Of a stretch of 64,000 bases of DNA, positions 54,867 through 64,000 are shown piece by piece. The DNA is from a bacterium. Its GTDB lineage: Bacteria; Electryoneota; RPQS01. The notes below the pieces were generated by a model. The model was given only the letters and a program-made list of their open reading frames with translations, did no database searches and was not told the DNA's origin. The position numbers and the translations under genes were made by a program. Where the stretch lies: the NCBI GenBank assembly GCA_016721565.1, contig JADKHW010000001.1:1-64000 (forward strand). The letters are read 5' to 3'. Each line of letters opens with the position of its first letter. Within the stretch, counting starts at the first letter, position 1.

Positions 54867-56683
54867 GTGACAAGACAAAGAAGACTTCCGACGACCGCGA
54901 CGTGATGGGAAAGGCATATGACTCTGTGCTTGCGAAACGGCTATGGGGCTATGTCGGCGATCAGAAATTGAAACTGTTCCTTGCCGTGGTGCTACTCATC
55001 ATGGGTGCCGCAACGGAGCTTGCGGGACCGTGGTTGTCCAAGATTGCTATTGACACATACATTGCCAATGGGGACATGCCGGGACTCTTGAAGATTGTGG
55101 CAATCTTCATAGTTGTTGCGGCGGTGTCGGCTGCGCTACGCTGGAGCCAAGTTTACCTTACGGGCGAGGCAGGGCAGATCATCATGTACCGGATGCGGCG
55201 CGACGTATTTGACAAACTGCAGAAGCTCTCCGTTCCCTATTTCGACAAGAATCCCGTCGGTCGACTAATGACTCGAGTCACATCGGACGTACAGGCTCTG
55301 TACGAATTATTTGGCTCGGGCATGGTGGCTATCTTCGGCGACGTGTTTACATTGGCCGGAATTATGATTGTCATGTTCGTGATTAACTGGAAGCTTGCGT
55401 TGCTGACGCTTACGGTAATTCCGATTCTGCTTGCAGTCACATTTGCGTTCCGCAAAAAAGTCCGCGACCTCTACCGCCAGACCCGTTCACAGATTTCAAA
55501 TCTGAACGGTTATTTGCAAGAAAATATCACAGGCATGCGGGTGGTGCAGTTGTTTGGCCGCGAAGACCACAACTACAATCGTTTTCAGGAACAGAACAGT
55601 GCTCTGAAGAACACGTATCTTGATACGATCTTCTTTTACGCCCTGTTCTTCCCGGGTGTGGAATTGATCTCAGCGCTGGCGGTGGGTGCGATCATTTGGG
55701 GTGGCGGCACGATGATGATCGGGGGAACCGTGACTGTCGGAACACTGGTGGCATTCTTGCAATATGTCGAGCGCTTCTATCGTCCGGTCCGCGACCTTGC
55801 CGAAAAGTATAACATTCTGCAAGCGGCAATGGCGGCGGCAGAACGCGTTTTTCACGTACTCGATGAGCCGATTCAAGTGGCGGATCAAGCAGGATCGTCC
55901 GAACAATCAGCCCGATTAGACGCACCGTTTATCGAGTTCCGCAACGTCTGGTTTGCTTACAAAACAGACGAGTGGATATTGCAGGATGTCAGTTTTATTG
56001 TAAGGGAAGGCGAATCGATTGCTGTTGTCGGCGCGACTGGAGCGGGGAAAACCACCATCATTTCGCTCTTACAGCGCTTCTATGACATCCAGCAAGGGCA
56101 AATCCTGATCAAAGGGCGAGACATACGCGAGTATCCATTGGCAGAATTGCGGGCGATGCTGGGAATTGTGCTGCAGGACGTATTCATATTTGCCGGGAAT
56201 ATCGCGGACAACATTCGCTACGGCAAGCCAGAGGCAACGGACACGGAGGTCGAGGAAGCTGCTCAGCTTGTGTTTGCCAGCAGGTTCATTGAAAAATTGC
56301 CTGGACAACTGGCAGAACCTGTCGTCGAGCGAGGTGCAACCCTCTCAACTGGGCAGAGGCAATTGTTAGCTTTTGCTCGCGCCCTTCTAAGAAAGCCCGA
56401 GTTACTGATTCTGGACGAGGCGACAGCCTCCATCGACACAGAAACCGAGCAACTTATCCAGCAGGCAATTGGCCGGGTCTTGACGGGCAGAACTTCGATA
56501 ATTATTGCGCATCGCCTGTCAACCATCCAAAGTTGCGACCGAATATTGGTAATGCACCACGGAAAACTGCGTGAAGAGGGGTCTCATGACGAACTCTTGA
56601 AACTCGGCGGTATTTACCATCGGCTGTATCGCCTGCAATTCGGACACGCGGTCGGTGTAGATGCAGCCCCCACGCTCCCTTGA
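54863..56683 (+). CDS. Heterodimeric ABC exporter half, catalytic subunit
   Basis: This is the 606-residue partner of the gene above. Its own Walker A GATGAGKTTIISLLQ and Walker B LLILDEATASID, with the catalytic Glu, are normal, but its signature is LSTGQRQLLAFARAL instead of LSGGQ. In heterodimeric exporters the degenerate site combines one subunit's Asp-type Walker B with the other's altered signature, exactly the pairing seen here. The membrane domain (VYLTGEAGQIIMYRMRRDVFDKL, TGMRVVQLFGREDHN) is of the type IV exporter class. Confidence 0.93.
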   Translation: MSDKTKKTSDDRDVMGKAYDSVLAKRLWGYVGDQKLKLFLAVVLLIMGAATELAGPWLSKIAIDTYIANGDMPGLLKIVAIFIVVAAVSAALRWSQVYLTGEAGQIIMYRMRRDVFDKLQKLSVPYFDKNPVGRLMTRVTSDVQALYELFGSGMVAIFGDVFTLAGIMIVMFVINWKLALLTLTVIPILLAVTFAFRKKVRDLYRQTRSQISNLNGYLQENITGMRVVQLFGREDHNYNRFQEQNSALKNTYLDTIFFYALFFPGVELISALAVGAIIWGGGTMMIGGTVTVGTLVAFLQYVERFYRPVRDLAEKYNILQAAMAAAERVFHVLDEPIQVADQAGSSEQSARLDAPFIEFRNVWFAYKTDEWILQDVSFIVREGESIAVVGATGAGKTTIISLLQRFYDIQQGQILIKGRDIREYPLAELRAMLGIVLQDVFIFAGNIADNIRYGKPEATDTEVEEAAQLVFASRFIEKLPGQLAEPVVERGATLSTGQRQLLAFARALLRKPELLILDEATASIDTETEQLIQQAIGRVLTGRTSIIIAHRLSTIQSCDRILVMHHGKLREEGSHDELLKLGGIYHRLYRLQFGHAVGVDAAPTLP

Positions 56684-56708
56684 CTTTTGGGCGATTTTCC
56701 GCTACCTT
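56680..56708 (+). promoter_or_regulatory. Promoter of the gatC-kdsB-pyrG operon
   Basis: TTGACT (56680-56685), 17 bases and TACCTT (56703-56708) begin at the end of the ABC exporter gene. Predicted initiation near 56715 gives a leader of about 50 bases. The same TACCTT -10 appears in the promoters at 28982 and 44711. Confidence 0.6.
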
Positions 56709-56763
56709 AACCTTAATACACTCATATTCTTAAACACCTTGTTTTTGTTGAAGTAACCATCTT

Positions 56764-57049
56764 TTGAGCGTCACACGAACCGATATAGAAAATCTGGCCA
56801 AATTGGCCCGGATGAGACTAAATGAGGAAGAGATCGCGGGTCTGGAAAAGGACCTAAACGCGATTCTGGCCTATTTTGATCAGCTTAAAACCGTTGACGT
56901 GACGGGAATAGAGCCAATGATTCATTGTGTGGAGGGGACAATCTGCTTGAAGATGATGTGCCACATGAGTCGCTCCCACGTGAGACTGTGTTGCGGGACG
57001 CGCCTGATCGGACTGAGGAATTTTTCAGATTGCCGCGAGTTTTAGGCGG

Positions 57050-57053
<4 letters not shown>
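56764..57053 (+). CDS. gatC: Asp-tRNA(Asn)/Glu-tRNA(Gln) amidotransferase subunit GatC (frameshift)
   Basis: GatC stabilises the GatCAB complex that amidates mischarged tRNA. The first 60 residues fit the family (IENLAKLARMRLNEEEIAGLEKDLNAILAYF, LKTVDVTGIEPMIHCVEG). The frame is then lost. Adding one G to the GGGG at 56934-56937 gives GDNLLEDDVPHESLPRE and TEEFFRLPRVLGG, the expected ending, with a stop at 57051-57053 that overlaps the kdsB start (ATGA). The restored extent is used. TTG 56764 is the start codon. gatA and gatB are not in the window. Confidence 0.9.
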
Positions 57054-59475
<2,422 letters not shown>

Positions 59476-59477
59476 GA

Positions 59478-60497
59478 GTGCAGCGCACCCACAAGGCGAC
59501 GCTCATTCCCGGTGACGGTATCGGCCCGTCGATCTCTGAGGCCGCAGTGGCCATCATGGAAGCGACGGGCGTTGTCATTCAATGGGAAGTTTGTCACGCG
59601 GGCTTGGCCGCGATAGCAGCAGGCAAAGACCCGCTGCCCAAAGAAACATCCGATTCTGTTGATCGAACCGGGGTTGTTCTTAAAGGCCCGATTACGACAC
59701 CGGTTGGCGGTGGCTACAAGAGCGTGAATGTCTCAATGAGACTGAAATGGAATTTGTACGCCAACGTCAGACCATGCGTGTCATTTGAAGGGTTAAAAAC
59801 ACCCTTTCCAAACACGAACATTGTCGTCGTTCGCGAGAACACGGAAGGCCTATATACGGGTCAAGAGATGTACGTCGATCCTGACAAGCGCGCGGCTATT
59901 GTTGTTGCCTGCAACACGCGCTCGGCAATGGATCGCGTGTGTTCATATACTTTCGATTGGGCACGGAAGAACAATCGCAAGAAAGTAACGTGCATTCACA
60001 AGGCAAATATCCTTAAGATTTTTTCAGGAATTTTTCTTGAGAGCTTCCGTGAAGTCGCGGCGAATCATCCGGACATCATGGCCGAAGAAAAGATCATTGA
60101 CGCGGCATGCATGGAACTTGTCAAGAAGCCGCACACTTACGACGTGATTGTTACGACAAATCTGTTTGGCGATATCATTTCAGATTTGACTGCTGGCTTG
60201 GTCGGCGGGTTAGGTGTTGCGCCAGGCGCTAATTATGGCGACAAGGTTTCAATGTTTGAAGCAATACATGGCAGCGCCCCGGATATCGCAGGCAAGGGTA
60301 TTGCCAATCCAATTTCACTTGTGCTCGCCGGCGCCATGATGCTGAGGCATATTGGCGAAGATGACGCGGCCGCAAATGTTGATCAAGCAGTTCGAGCCGT
60401 GATTAAGGAAGGTAAATACTTGACTCCCGATCTTTTGGCAGGGTCACAGTATGGAACTGCTGACATTACAAAGGCGATCATTGACAAACTCAATTGA
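59478..60497 (+). CDS. NAD-dependent isocitrate/isopropylmalate-type dehydrogenase
   Basis: This beta-decarboxylating dehydrogenase has 339 residues. Marks are [38 protein letters not shown], the substrate-binding [16 protein letters not shown], the catalytic Lys/Asp region [11 protein letters not shown] and [23 protein letters not shown], and [13 protein letters not shown]. The [17 protein letters not shown] pattern is of the NAD-isocitrate dehydrogenase subtype, so isocitrate is the likelier substrate. Isopropylmalate is the alternative. GTG is the start, with GGAGTAGGA upstream. The 3' end overlaps kdsA by 17 bases. Confidence 0.9.
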   Translation: MQRTHKATLIPGDGIGPSISEAAVAIMEATGVVIQWEVCHAGLAAIAAGKDPLPKETSDSVDRTGVVLKGPITTPVGGGYKSVNVSMRLKWNLYANVRPCVSFEGLKTPFPNTNIVVVRENTEGLYTGQEMYVDPDKRAAIVVACNTRSAMDRVCSYTFDWARKNNRKKVTCIHKANILKIFSGIFLESFREVAANHPDIMAEEKIIDAACMELVKKPHTYDVIVTTNLFGDIISDLTAGLVGGLGVAPGANYGDKVSMFEAIHGSAPDIAGKGIANPISLVLAGAMMLRHIGEDDAAANVDQAVRAVIKEGKYLTPDLLAGSQYGTADITKAIIDKLN

Positions 60498-61305
60498 TAT
60501 CGGCGGCGAGTTCTATCCGCTCGCAATCATTGCTGGGCCGTGCGTGATCGAGTCTGAAGATTTGTGCTTATACATCGCGGAAGAACTTGCGATGATTGCA
60601 ACTCGCACGGGTGTGTTGCCTGTGTTCAAAGCAAGTTTTGACAAAGCCAATCGCACGTCAGTCACGAGCTTTCGCGGGCCGGGACTGGAAGAGGGATTGC
60701 GCATTCTGGAAAATGTGCGCAAGAATTCAGGACTACCTGTGACGACCGACATTCATCTGCCTGAGCAGGCTGCGCCTGCCGGTGAAGTGGTTGACATTTT
60801 GCAAATACCGGCTTTCTTGTGCAGACAGACGGATATTCTCGTGGCAGCAGGCAAAACCGGTAAAGCGGTGAATGTAAAGAAAGGGCAATTCGTTGCACCT
60901 GAAGACATGCGCTTTGCGGCGGACAAAATTGCTTCGACGGGAAACGGAAAGATCATGTTAACTGAACGCGGTGCAAGTTTTGGCTACCGTGATTTGGTGG
61001 TGGATATGCGTTCGCTTGTGCAACTTGCCGATTTGGGTTTTCCGGTAGTGTTTGACGCCACACACAGCGTGCAGAAAATGGGTGGACAAGGCGGCGGGGT
61101 TTCTGGTGGCACACCGAGATTTATTGGACCACTTTCACGCGCCGCGGTTGCAACCGGTGCGGTGTCCGCAGTATTTATTGAAACACATCCCGATCCGGCT
61201 CACGCGCTTTCGGACGGAGGCAACATGCTTCCATTGTCAGAGCTTGAGCCTTTGATTAAGAGTCTCGTTAGAATTATTGAATCCTTGAAGGTCGACGCAT
61301 CATGA
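60481..61305 (+). CDS. kdsA: Kdo 8-phosphate synthase KdsA
   Basis: KdsA condenses phosphoenolpyruvate with arabinose 5-phosphate to Kdo 8-phosphate. The TIM-barrel marks are LAIIAGPCVIES, FKASFDKANRTSVTSFRGPGLEEGL, TDIHLPEQAAPAGEVVDILQIPAFLCRQTDIL, VNVKKGQF and FDATHSVQ. TTG 60481 is taken as start because AAAGG lies 6 bases before it; ATG 60451 would overlap the previous gene further. A Cys at QIPAFLCR and a His in DATHS are conserved in both metal and non-metal subtypes, so the subtype is left open. Confidence 0.96.
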   Translation: MTNSIDIGGEFYPLAIIAGPCVIESEDLCLYIAEELAMIATRTGVLPVFKASFDKANRTSVTSFRGPGLEEGLRILENVRKNSGLPVTTDIHLPEQAAPAGEVVDILQIPAFLCRQTDILVAAGKTGKAVNVKKGQFVAPEDMRFAADKIASTGNGKIMLTERGASFGYRDLVVDMRSLVQLADLGFPVVFDATHSVQKMGGQGGGVSGGTPRFIGPLSRAAVATGAVSAVFIETHPDPAHALSDGGNMLPLSELEPLIKSLVRIIESLKVDAS

Positions 61306-61685
61306 GCGCTCCACAGGATAGAATTCGTCTCAAGGGAATTCAGATCTACGCACATCACGGCGCACTCGACGAGGAGCGCCGTCTTGGGCAGTTGTTTGAA
61401 CTCGATTGTGAAGTTGCCGGAGACTTTGGCCGAAGCGGCAGCAGCGGTGACGATCTCTATTGGACGGTGGATTACACCTTACTCTTTCGCGAACTGGAAC
61501 GCACATTCCTTGCAGAGAATTATCGGCTACTGGAGACATGCGCATCCGAACTTGCCAATGCAGTGTTGGTGAAATTCTCCGCCGTTCAGGAGGTCGTTGT
61601 GCGAGTTCGCAAACCGCACGTCCCAATGGGTGGAGTCATCAGCAACGTCGAAGTGGAAGTTGTGCGATGTCGAGTCAATGATTAG
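61302..61685 (+). CDS. folB: Dihydroneopterin aldolase FolB
   Basis: FolB cleaves 7,8-dihydroneopterin in folate synthesis. The 127-residue protein has IRLKGIQIYAHHGALDEERRLGQLF (substrate Glu and Tyr region), VDYTLLF, LLETCASELANAVL and the Lys in VVRVRKPHVPMGG. It overlaps the kdsA stop by four bases and folK by eight. Its length is normal. Confidence 0.95.
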   Translation: MSAPQDRIRLKGIQIYAHHGALDEERRLGQLFELDCEVAGDFGRSGSSGDDLYWTVDYTLLFRELERTFLAENYRLLETCASELANAVLVKFSAVQEVVVRVRKPHVPMGGVISNVEVEVVRCRVND

Positions 61686-62175
61686 GCACGCATATGTCGC
61701 CTTCGGCACCAACGAAGGCGATCTAAAGAAGAATCTCTCCAATACTCTTATGGAGTTTGGAGAGCATGGTATTCACTTATTAGGAATCGCACAGTGCTGT
61801 ATGTCTAAACCTGCCGAGGGCGTCGAAGGCGGTACCTTTATGAATACAGTGTTCGAATGCGGACGCGAGATGCCCGTTGAGAAGTTTTTTGCCATTCTAC
61901 AGAGGATCGAGGCGACGCTTGGCTCTGCGAACAAGAAGAACGGCGGTGCAAGAGTTTGCGATTTAGATTTGTTGCTTTGGGGCAATCAGTTCATAGTGCA
62001 ATCTAATCTAACCGTGCCTCACCCTCGCATGCTCCGTCGTGATTTCGTTCTGAAACCGCTGTGTGAGTTGATTCCTGATGAAACAATGCCGGGATCAACC
62101 TTGACACTTCGGGAACATCTTGAGCGTTGCGAAGAAAAGTACATTATCGAGTCTGATTTTTCGATAGAAACATGA
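61678..62175 (+). CDS. folK: HPPK, 6-hydroxymethyl-dihydropterin pyrophosphokinase FolK
   Basis: FolK transfers pyrophosphate to 6-hydroxymethyl-dihydropterin. The 165-residue protein shows AYVAFGTNEGDLKKNL, the Mg-binding ARVCDLDLLLWG and VPHPRMLRRDFVLKPLCEL. ATG 61678 is taken as start since family homology begins right after it; a longer frame from 61597 would cover most of the end of folB. It overlaps the kinase gene by four bases (ATGA). Confidence 0.94.
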   Translation: MIRHAYVAFGTNEGDLKKNLSNTLMEFGEHGIHLLGIAQCCMSKPAEGVEGGTFMNTVFECGREMPVEKFFAILQRIEATLGSANKKNGGARVCDLDLLLWGNQFIVQSNLTVPHPRMLRRDFVLKPLCELIPDETMPGSTLTLREHLERCEEKYIIESDFSIET

Positions 62176-62813
62176 ATACCCGCCATCGGTACATCGCGAT
62201 TGAAGGAGTCATCGGTGTCGGCAAGACGTCGCTAGCGCGAATTCTCTCCGAGAATCTGAATGTCAGACTCATTCTTGAGAATCATGACGAGAATCCGTTT
62301 CTTGCCCAATTCTACAAAGACCAGCGGCACTACGCGTTTCAAACGCAACTGTTCTTCCTGCTATCCCGCTTCCGTCAACAGCAGGAATTGCCTGAGCCAG
62401 ACTTCTTTCACTCAACGCTGATTTCAGACTACATCTTTCCAAAAGATCGTATTTTCGCGTACATAAATTTGAGCGAAGCCGAATTGACGCTGTACGAAAA
62501 GGTGATGGCTCTAATGGAAGTGCGGGTGCGCAAGCCCGATATTGTTGTATACCTTCAAAGCTCGACTGAACGGTTGATGAAAAACATCAGATTACGCAGC
62601 AGACCGTATGAGCGCGACATGTCTGAAGAATACATCCGCACTTTGAACGAAGGTTATAATCACTTCTTTTTCAACTACGACGAATCTCCTCTGCTAATCG
62701 TGAACACGACTCAGCTTGATTTTGTCAACAATTCAAATCATTTAGCTGCGATAACAGCAGAAATTGAACGTGAACAGCTCGGAACACGCTACTTCAACCC
62801 GGTGGATATTTAG
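62172..62813 (+). CDS. Deoxynucleoside kinase (dGK/dAK-type)
   Basis: This small nucleoside kinase has 213 residues, with P-loop IAIEGVIGVGKTSLARIL, the LILENHDENPFLAQFYKD segment, the SDYIFPKDRIFA motif and the LID-type Arg region IRLRSRPYERDMSEEYIRTLNEGYNHFF. In Bacteroidota this kinase is often fused to, or next to, folK, as here with an ATGA overlap. The exact nucleoside (dG, dA or dC) is not decided by the sequence. Confidence 0.93.
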   Translation: MNTRHRYIAIEGVIGVGKTSLARILSENLNVRLILENHDENPFLAQFYKDQRHYAFQTQLFFLLSRFRQQQELPEPDFFHSTLISDYIFPKDRIFAYINLSEAELTLYEKVMALMEVRVRKPDIVVYLQSSTERLMKNIRLRSRPYERDMSEEYIRTLNEGYNHFFFNYDESPLLIVNTTQLDFVNNSNHLAAITAEIEREQLGTRYFNPVDI

Positions 62814-62814
62814 A

Positions 62815-62988
62815 ATGCTGCGGATGCTCTTAGTCGTAGTTGCGGCTGTGCTTGCAGTGAAGATACTTTTGAATTTCTTTCGCTCGCGCGCACCGGAAAG
62901 TAACGTCAAGGGACGACCGCAACGTCCTGTAAATTCTGCACGGCGATCAGATGATATTGAAGACGCCGATTTTAGAGAGATTAAATAA
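62815..62988 (+). CDS. Small single-span membrane protein
   Basis: This small protein of about 57 residues has one N-terminal helix (MLLVVVAAVLAVKILLNFF), a basic stretch (SRAPESNVKGRPQRPVNSARR) and an acidic end (DDIEDADFREIK). The end resembles the 'EDA(D/E)FxEIK' tail of small conserved membrane proteins in related lineages. ATG 62815 is one base after the kinase stop, and its stop overlaps the ridA start. It is too short for firm assignment, but coupling and topology support a real gene. Confidence 0.72.
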   Translation: MLRMLLVVVAAVLAVKILLNFFRSRAPESNVKGRPQRPVNSARRSDDIEDADFREIK

Positions 62989-63380
62989 TGCAGCGCGAAA
63001 TAGTTAGTACGACGTCCGCCCCTGCGGCAATTGGTCCCTACAGTCAGGGTGTGAAAGTGAATGGCCCTCTGCTGTTTACTGCCGGCCAGATTCCACTTAA
63101 CCCTGCCACAATGGAGATCGTAGGAACAACTGCAGCCGATCAGTGCACACAGGTCATGCAGAACTTACGAGCGATTCTCGAAGCTGCTGGAACAGATTTC
63201 GATCACGTCATCAAGACGACAATCTTCTTGAAATCGATGAGTGATTTTGCTGCCGTAAACGAAATTTACGGCGCGGTGTTCAAGAAATCTCCGCCTGCAC
63301 GCAGTACGGTTGCGGTGGCAGGTTTGCCCAAAGATGTGTTAGTTGAGGTTGAATGCATCGCGCTCTTGCTGTCTGCATAG
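62988..63380 (+). CDS. ridA: RidA-family enamine/imine deaminase
   Basis: RidA hydrolyses reactive enamines and imines released by PLP enzymes such as threonine dehydratase. The 130-residue protein has the family signature SAPAAIGPYSQGV, LLFTAGQIPLNPAT, the catalytic Arg in PPARSTVAVAGLPKDVLVEVECIA, and the VIKTTIFLKSMSDFAAVNEIY segment. The assignment is to the RidA subfamily proper. The next gene overlaps its 3' end by 28 bases. Confidence 0.95.
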   Translation: MQREIVSTTSAPAAIGPYSQGVKVNGPLLFTAGQIPLNPATMEIVGTTAADQCTQVMQNLRAILEAAGTDFDHVIKTTIFLKSMSDFAAVNEIYGAVFKKSPPARSTVAVAGLPKDVLVEVECIALLLSA

Positions 63381-63796
63381 TTTTGATTTTACTCGTTGGG
63401 TTAGCTTCGGCGCATGCTGAAGAGTCAAACCGAGTGAAGCCAAAAAAGAGCACCACGGGCGCAGTCTTTCGCTCGCTTGCAGTGCCAGGTTGGGGACAGT
63501 ATTATAACGAATCATATGTGAAGTCAGCGGCATTCTTCATTACGGAGGTTTTGTTCATTGTTGGAACCTCGCGTTACAATGACCAAATGCAAGCCGCAAA
63601 GAAAGCTGATAACTTCACCGATGAAAAACTTTTTCGCAGTTCGCGCAATAAGAACATTTGGTGGCTCGCCGGACTCAAATTACTCTCGCTCGGCGATGCA
63701 TACGTGGACGCACAGCTTTTTGAAATTGACATCTCGCCGAGCTTGACACCTGAGAATTCTGATGGCTTTCAAATCGGCGCCACAATCCGATTCTAA
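63353..63796 (+). CDS. DUF5683-like exported membrane protein
   Basis: This 147-residue protein has a signal peptide (MHRALAVCIVLILLVGLASA), a basic segment, and the motif FRSLAVPGWGQYYNESYVKSAAFFITEVLFI. That PG.GQ.YN region followed by a helix is typical of DUF5683, widespread in FCB genomes. A second helix follows (IWWLAGLKLLSLGDAYVDA). A short beta end (GFQIGATIRF) may be a membrane anchor. Function is unknown. Confidence 0.85.
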   Translation: MHRALAVCIVLILLVGLASAHAEESNRVKPKKSTTGAVFRSLAVPGWGQYYNESYVKSAAFFITEVLFIVGTSRYNDQMQAAKKADNFTDEKLFRSSRNKNIWWLAGLKLLSLGDAYVDAQLFEIDISPSLTPENSDGFQIGATIRF

Positions 63797-63808
63797 GAAA
63801 CTCCTACA

Positions 63809-64000
63809 ATGTCTCTGTTTGACCAATTGGTCGTAAAGACGATGCCGCTAGTCCCCCGAGCGATAATTCGCCGAGTGGCAGCAAAATATATTGCTGGTGA
63901 AACACTTGATGACGCCATGCGCGTAGTACAAGATTTTAACACGCGTGGAATGCATGCGACTGTTGATGTGCTGGGCGAGTTTGTTTCCGATCCCGCAGAA
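63809..64000 (+). CDS. Proline dehydrogenase family protein (truncated by window edge)
   Basis: An open frame from ATG 63809 runs off the window without a stop. Its 64 residues read MSLFDQLVVKTMPLVPRAII, then RRVAAKYIAGETLDDAM and FNTRGMHATVDVLGE. The KYIAGETL.DA....... LN.RG..AT.D.LGE pattern is the N-terminus of FAD-dependent proline dehydrogenases, which oxidise proline to pyrroline-5-carboxylate. The assignment is by motif memory over a short stretch. Confidence 0.8.
   Translation, partial: MSLFDQLVVKTMPLVPRAIIRRVAAKYIAGETLDDAMRVVQDFNTRGMHATVDVLGEFVSDPAE

Overview
The window looks like a chromosomal piece of a diderm, LPS-making, flagellated bacterium from the FCB side of the tree (Fibrobacterota-Chlorobiota-Bacteroidota and allied candidate phyla). 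Several large secreted proteins end in the YPNPFN...G..SG.Y...L type IX-secretion sorting module. There is a complete-looking Kdo/Lpt gene set, a GldA/F/G-like ABC cluster and FlgB. Promoters that can be read are of the ordinary TTGACA-N17-TANNTT kind rather than the Bacteroidota TTTG/TANNTTTG kind, and flagella plus type IX tails argue for a non-Bacteroidota lineage. The exact phylum cannot be named from the sequence alone. No rRNA, tRNA, CRISPR, insertion sequence or prophage was recognised.

Layout. 0-6.5 kb (minus): flgB, a lamin-tail-domain exoprotein, and a multi-PAS sensor with a degenerate receiver. 6.7-14.8 kb (plus): four secreted proteins, three of them tandem FG-GAP/VCBS paralogues. 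14.8-17.4 kb: pdxS, pdxT (vitamin B6) and an LVIVD-repeat lipoprotein. 17.4-28.9 kb (minus): kdsC-kdsD-lptC-lptA-like-yfhO-lptB, then rpoN, lon and engB. The kds/lpt/rpoN order matches that of Proteobacteria except for the inserted YfhO protein. 29.0-36.1 kb: an aminotransferase, a subtilisin-like protease and a large exoprotein, overlapping stop-to-start. 36.1-40.1 kb: nadB, a small membrane protein, an ECF sigma/anti-sigma pair and a duplicated Cys-motif protein. 40.2-42.8 kb: a Wzi-like outer-membrane protein, an SDR-like protein and a hidden SelW-family selenoprotein gene. 43.0-48.7 kb: a secreted beta-rich protein, a lipoprotein, a sigma-54 activator and a PEGA-domain Ser/Thr kinase. 48.9-56.7 kb: a Gld-type ABC system and a heterodimeric ABC exporter. 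56.7-64 kb: a dense housekeeping operon, gatC-kdsB-pyrG-icd-kdsA-folB-folK-dNK-ridA and others, ending in a truncated proline dehydrogenase gene. KdsA, KdsB, KdsC and KdsD are all present, so the Kdo route to CMP-Kdo is nearly complete within the window.

Two points shape how the window should be read. First, the gene at 42570-42791 has an in-frame TGA exactly at the second redox position of a SelW/Rdx CxxC motif, followed at once by a bacterial-SECIS-like hairpin. It is best read as a 73-residue selenoprotein that ordinary ORF calling misses. Second, at least nine genes, including pdxS, engB, nadB and gatC, are broken by what looks like one missing base, mostly in a short homopolymer. This pattern suggests sequencing or assembly undercalls rather than real pseudogenes, so the broken genes are described with their restored reading.
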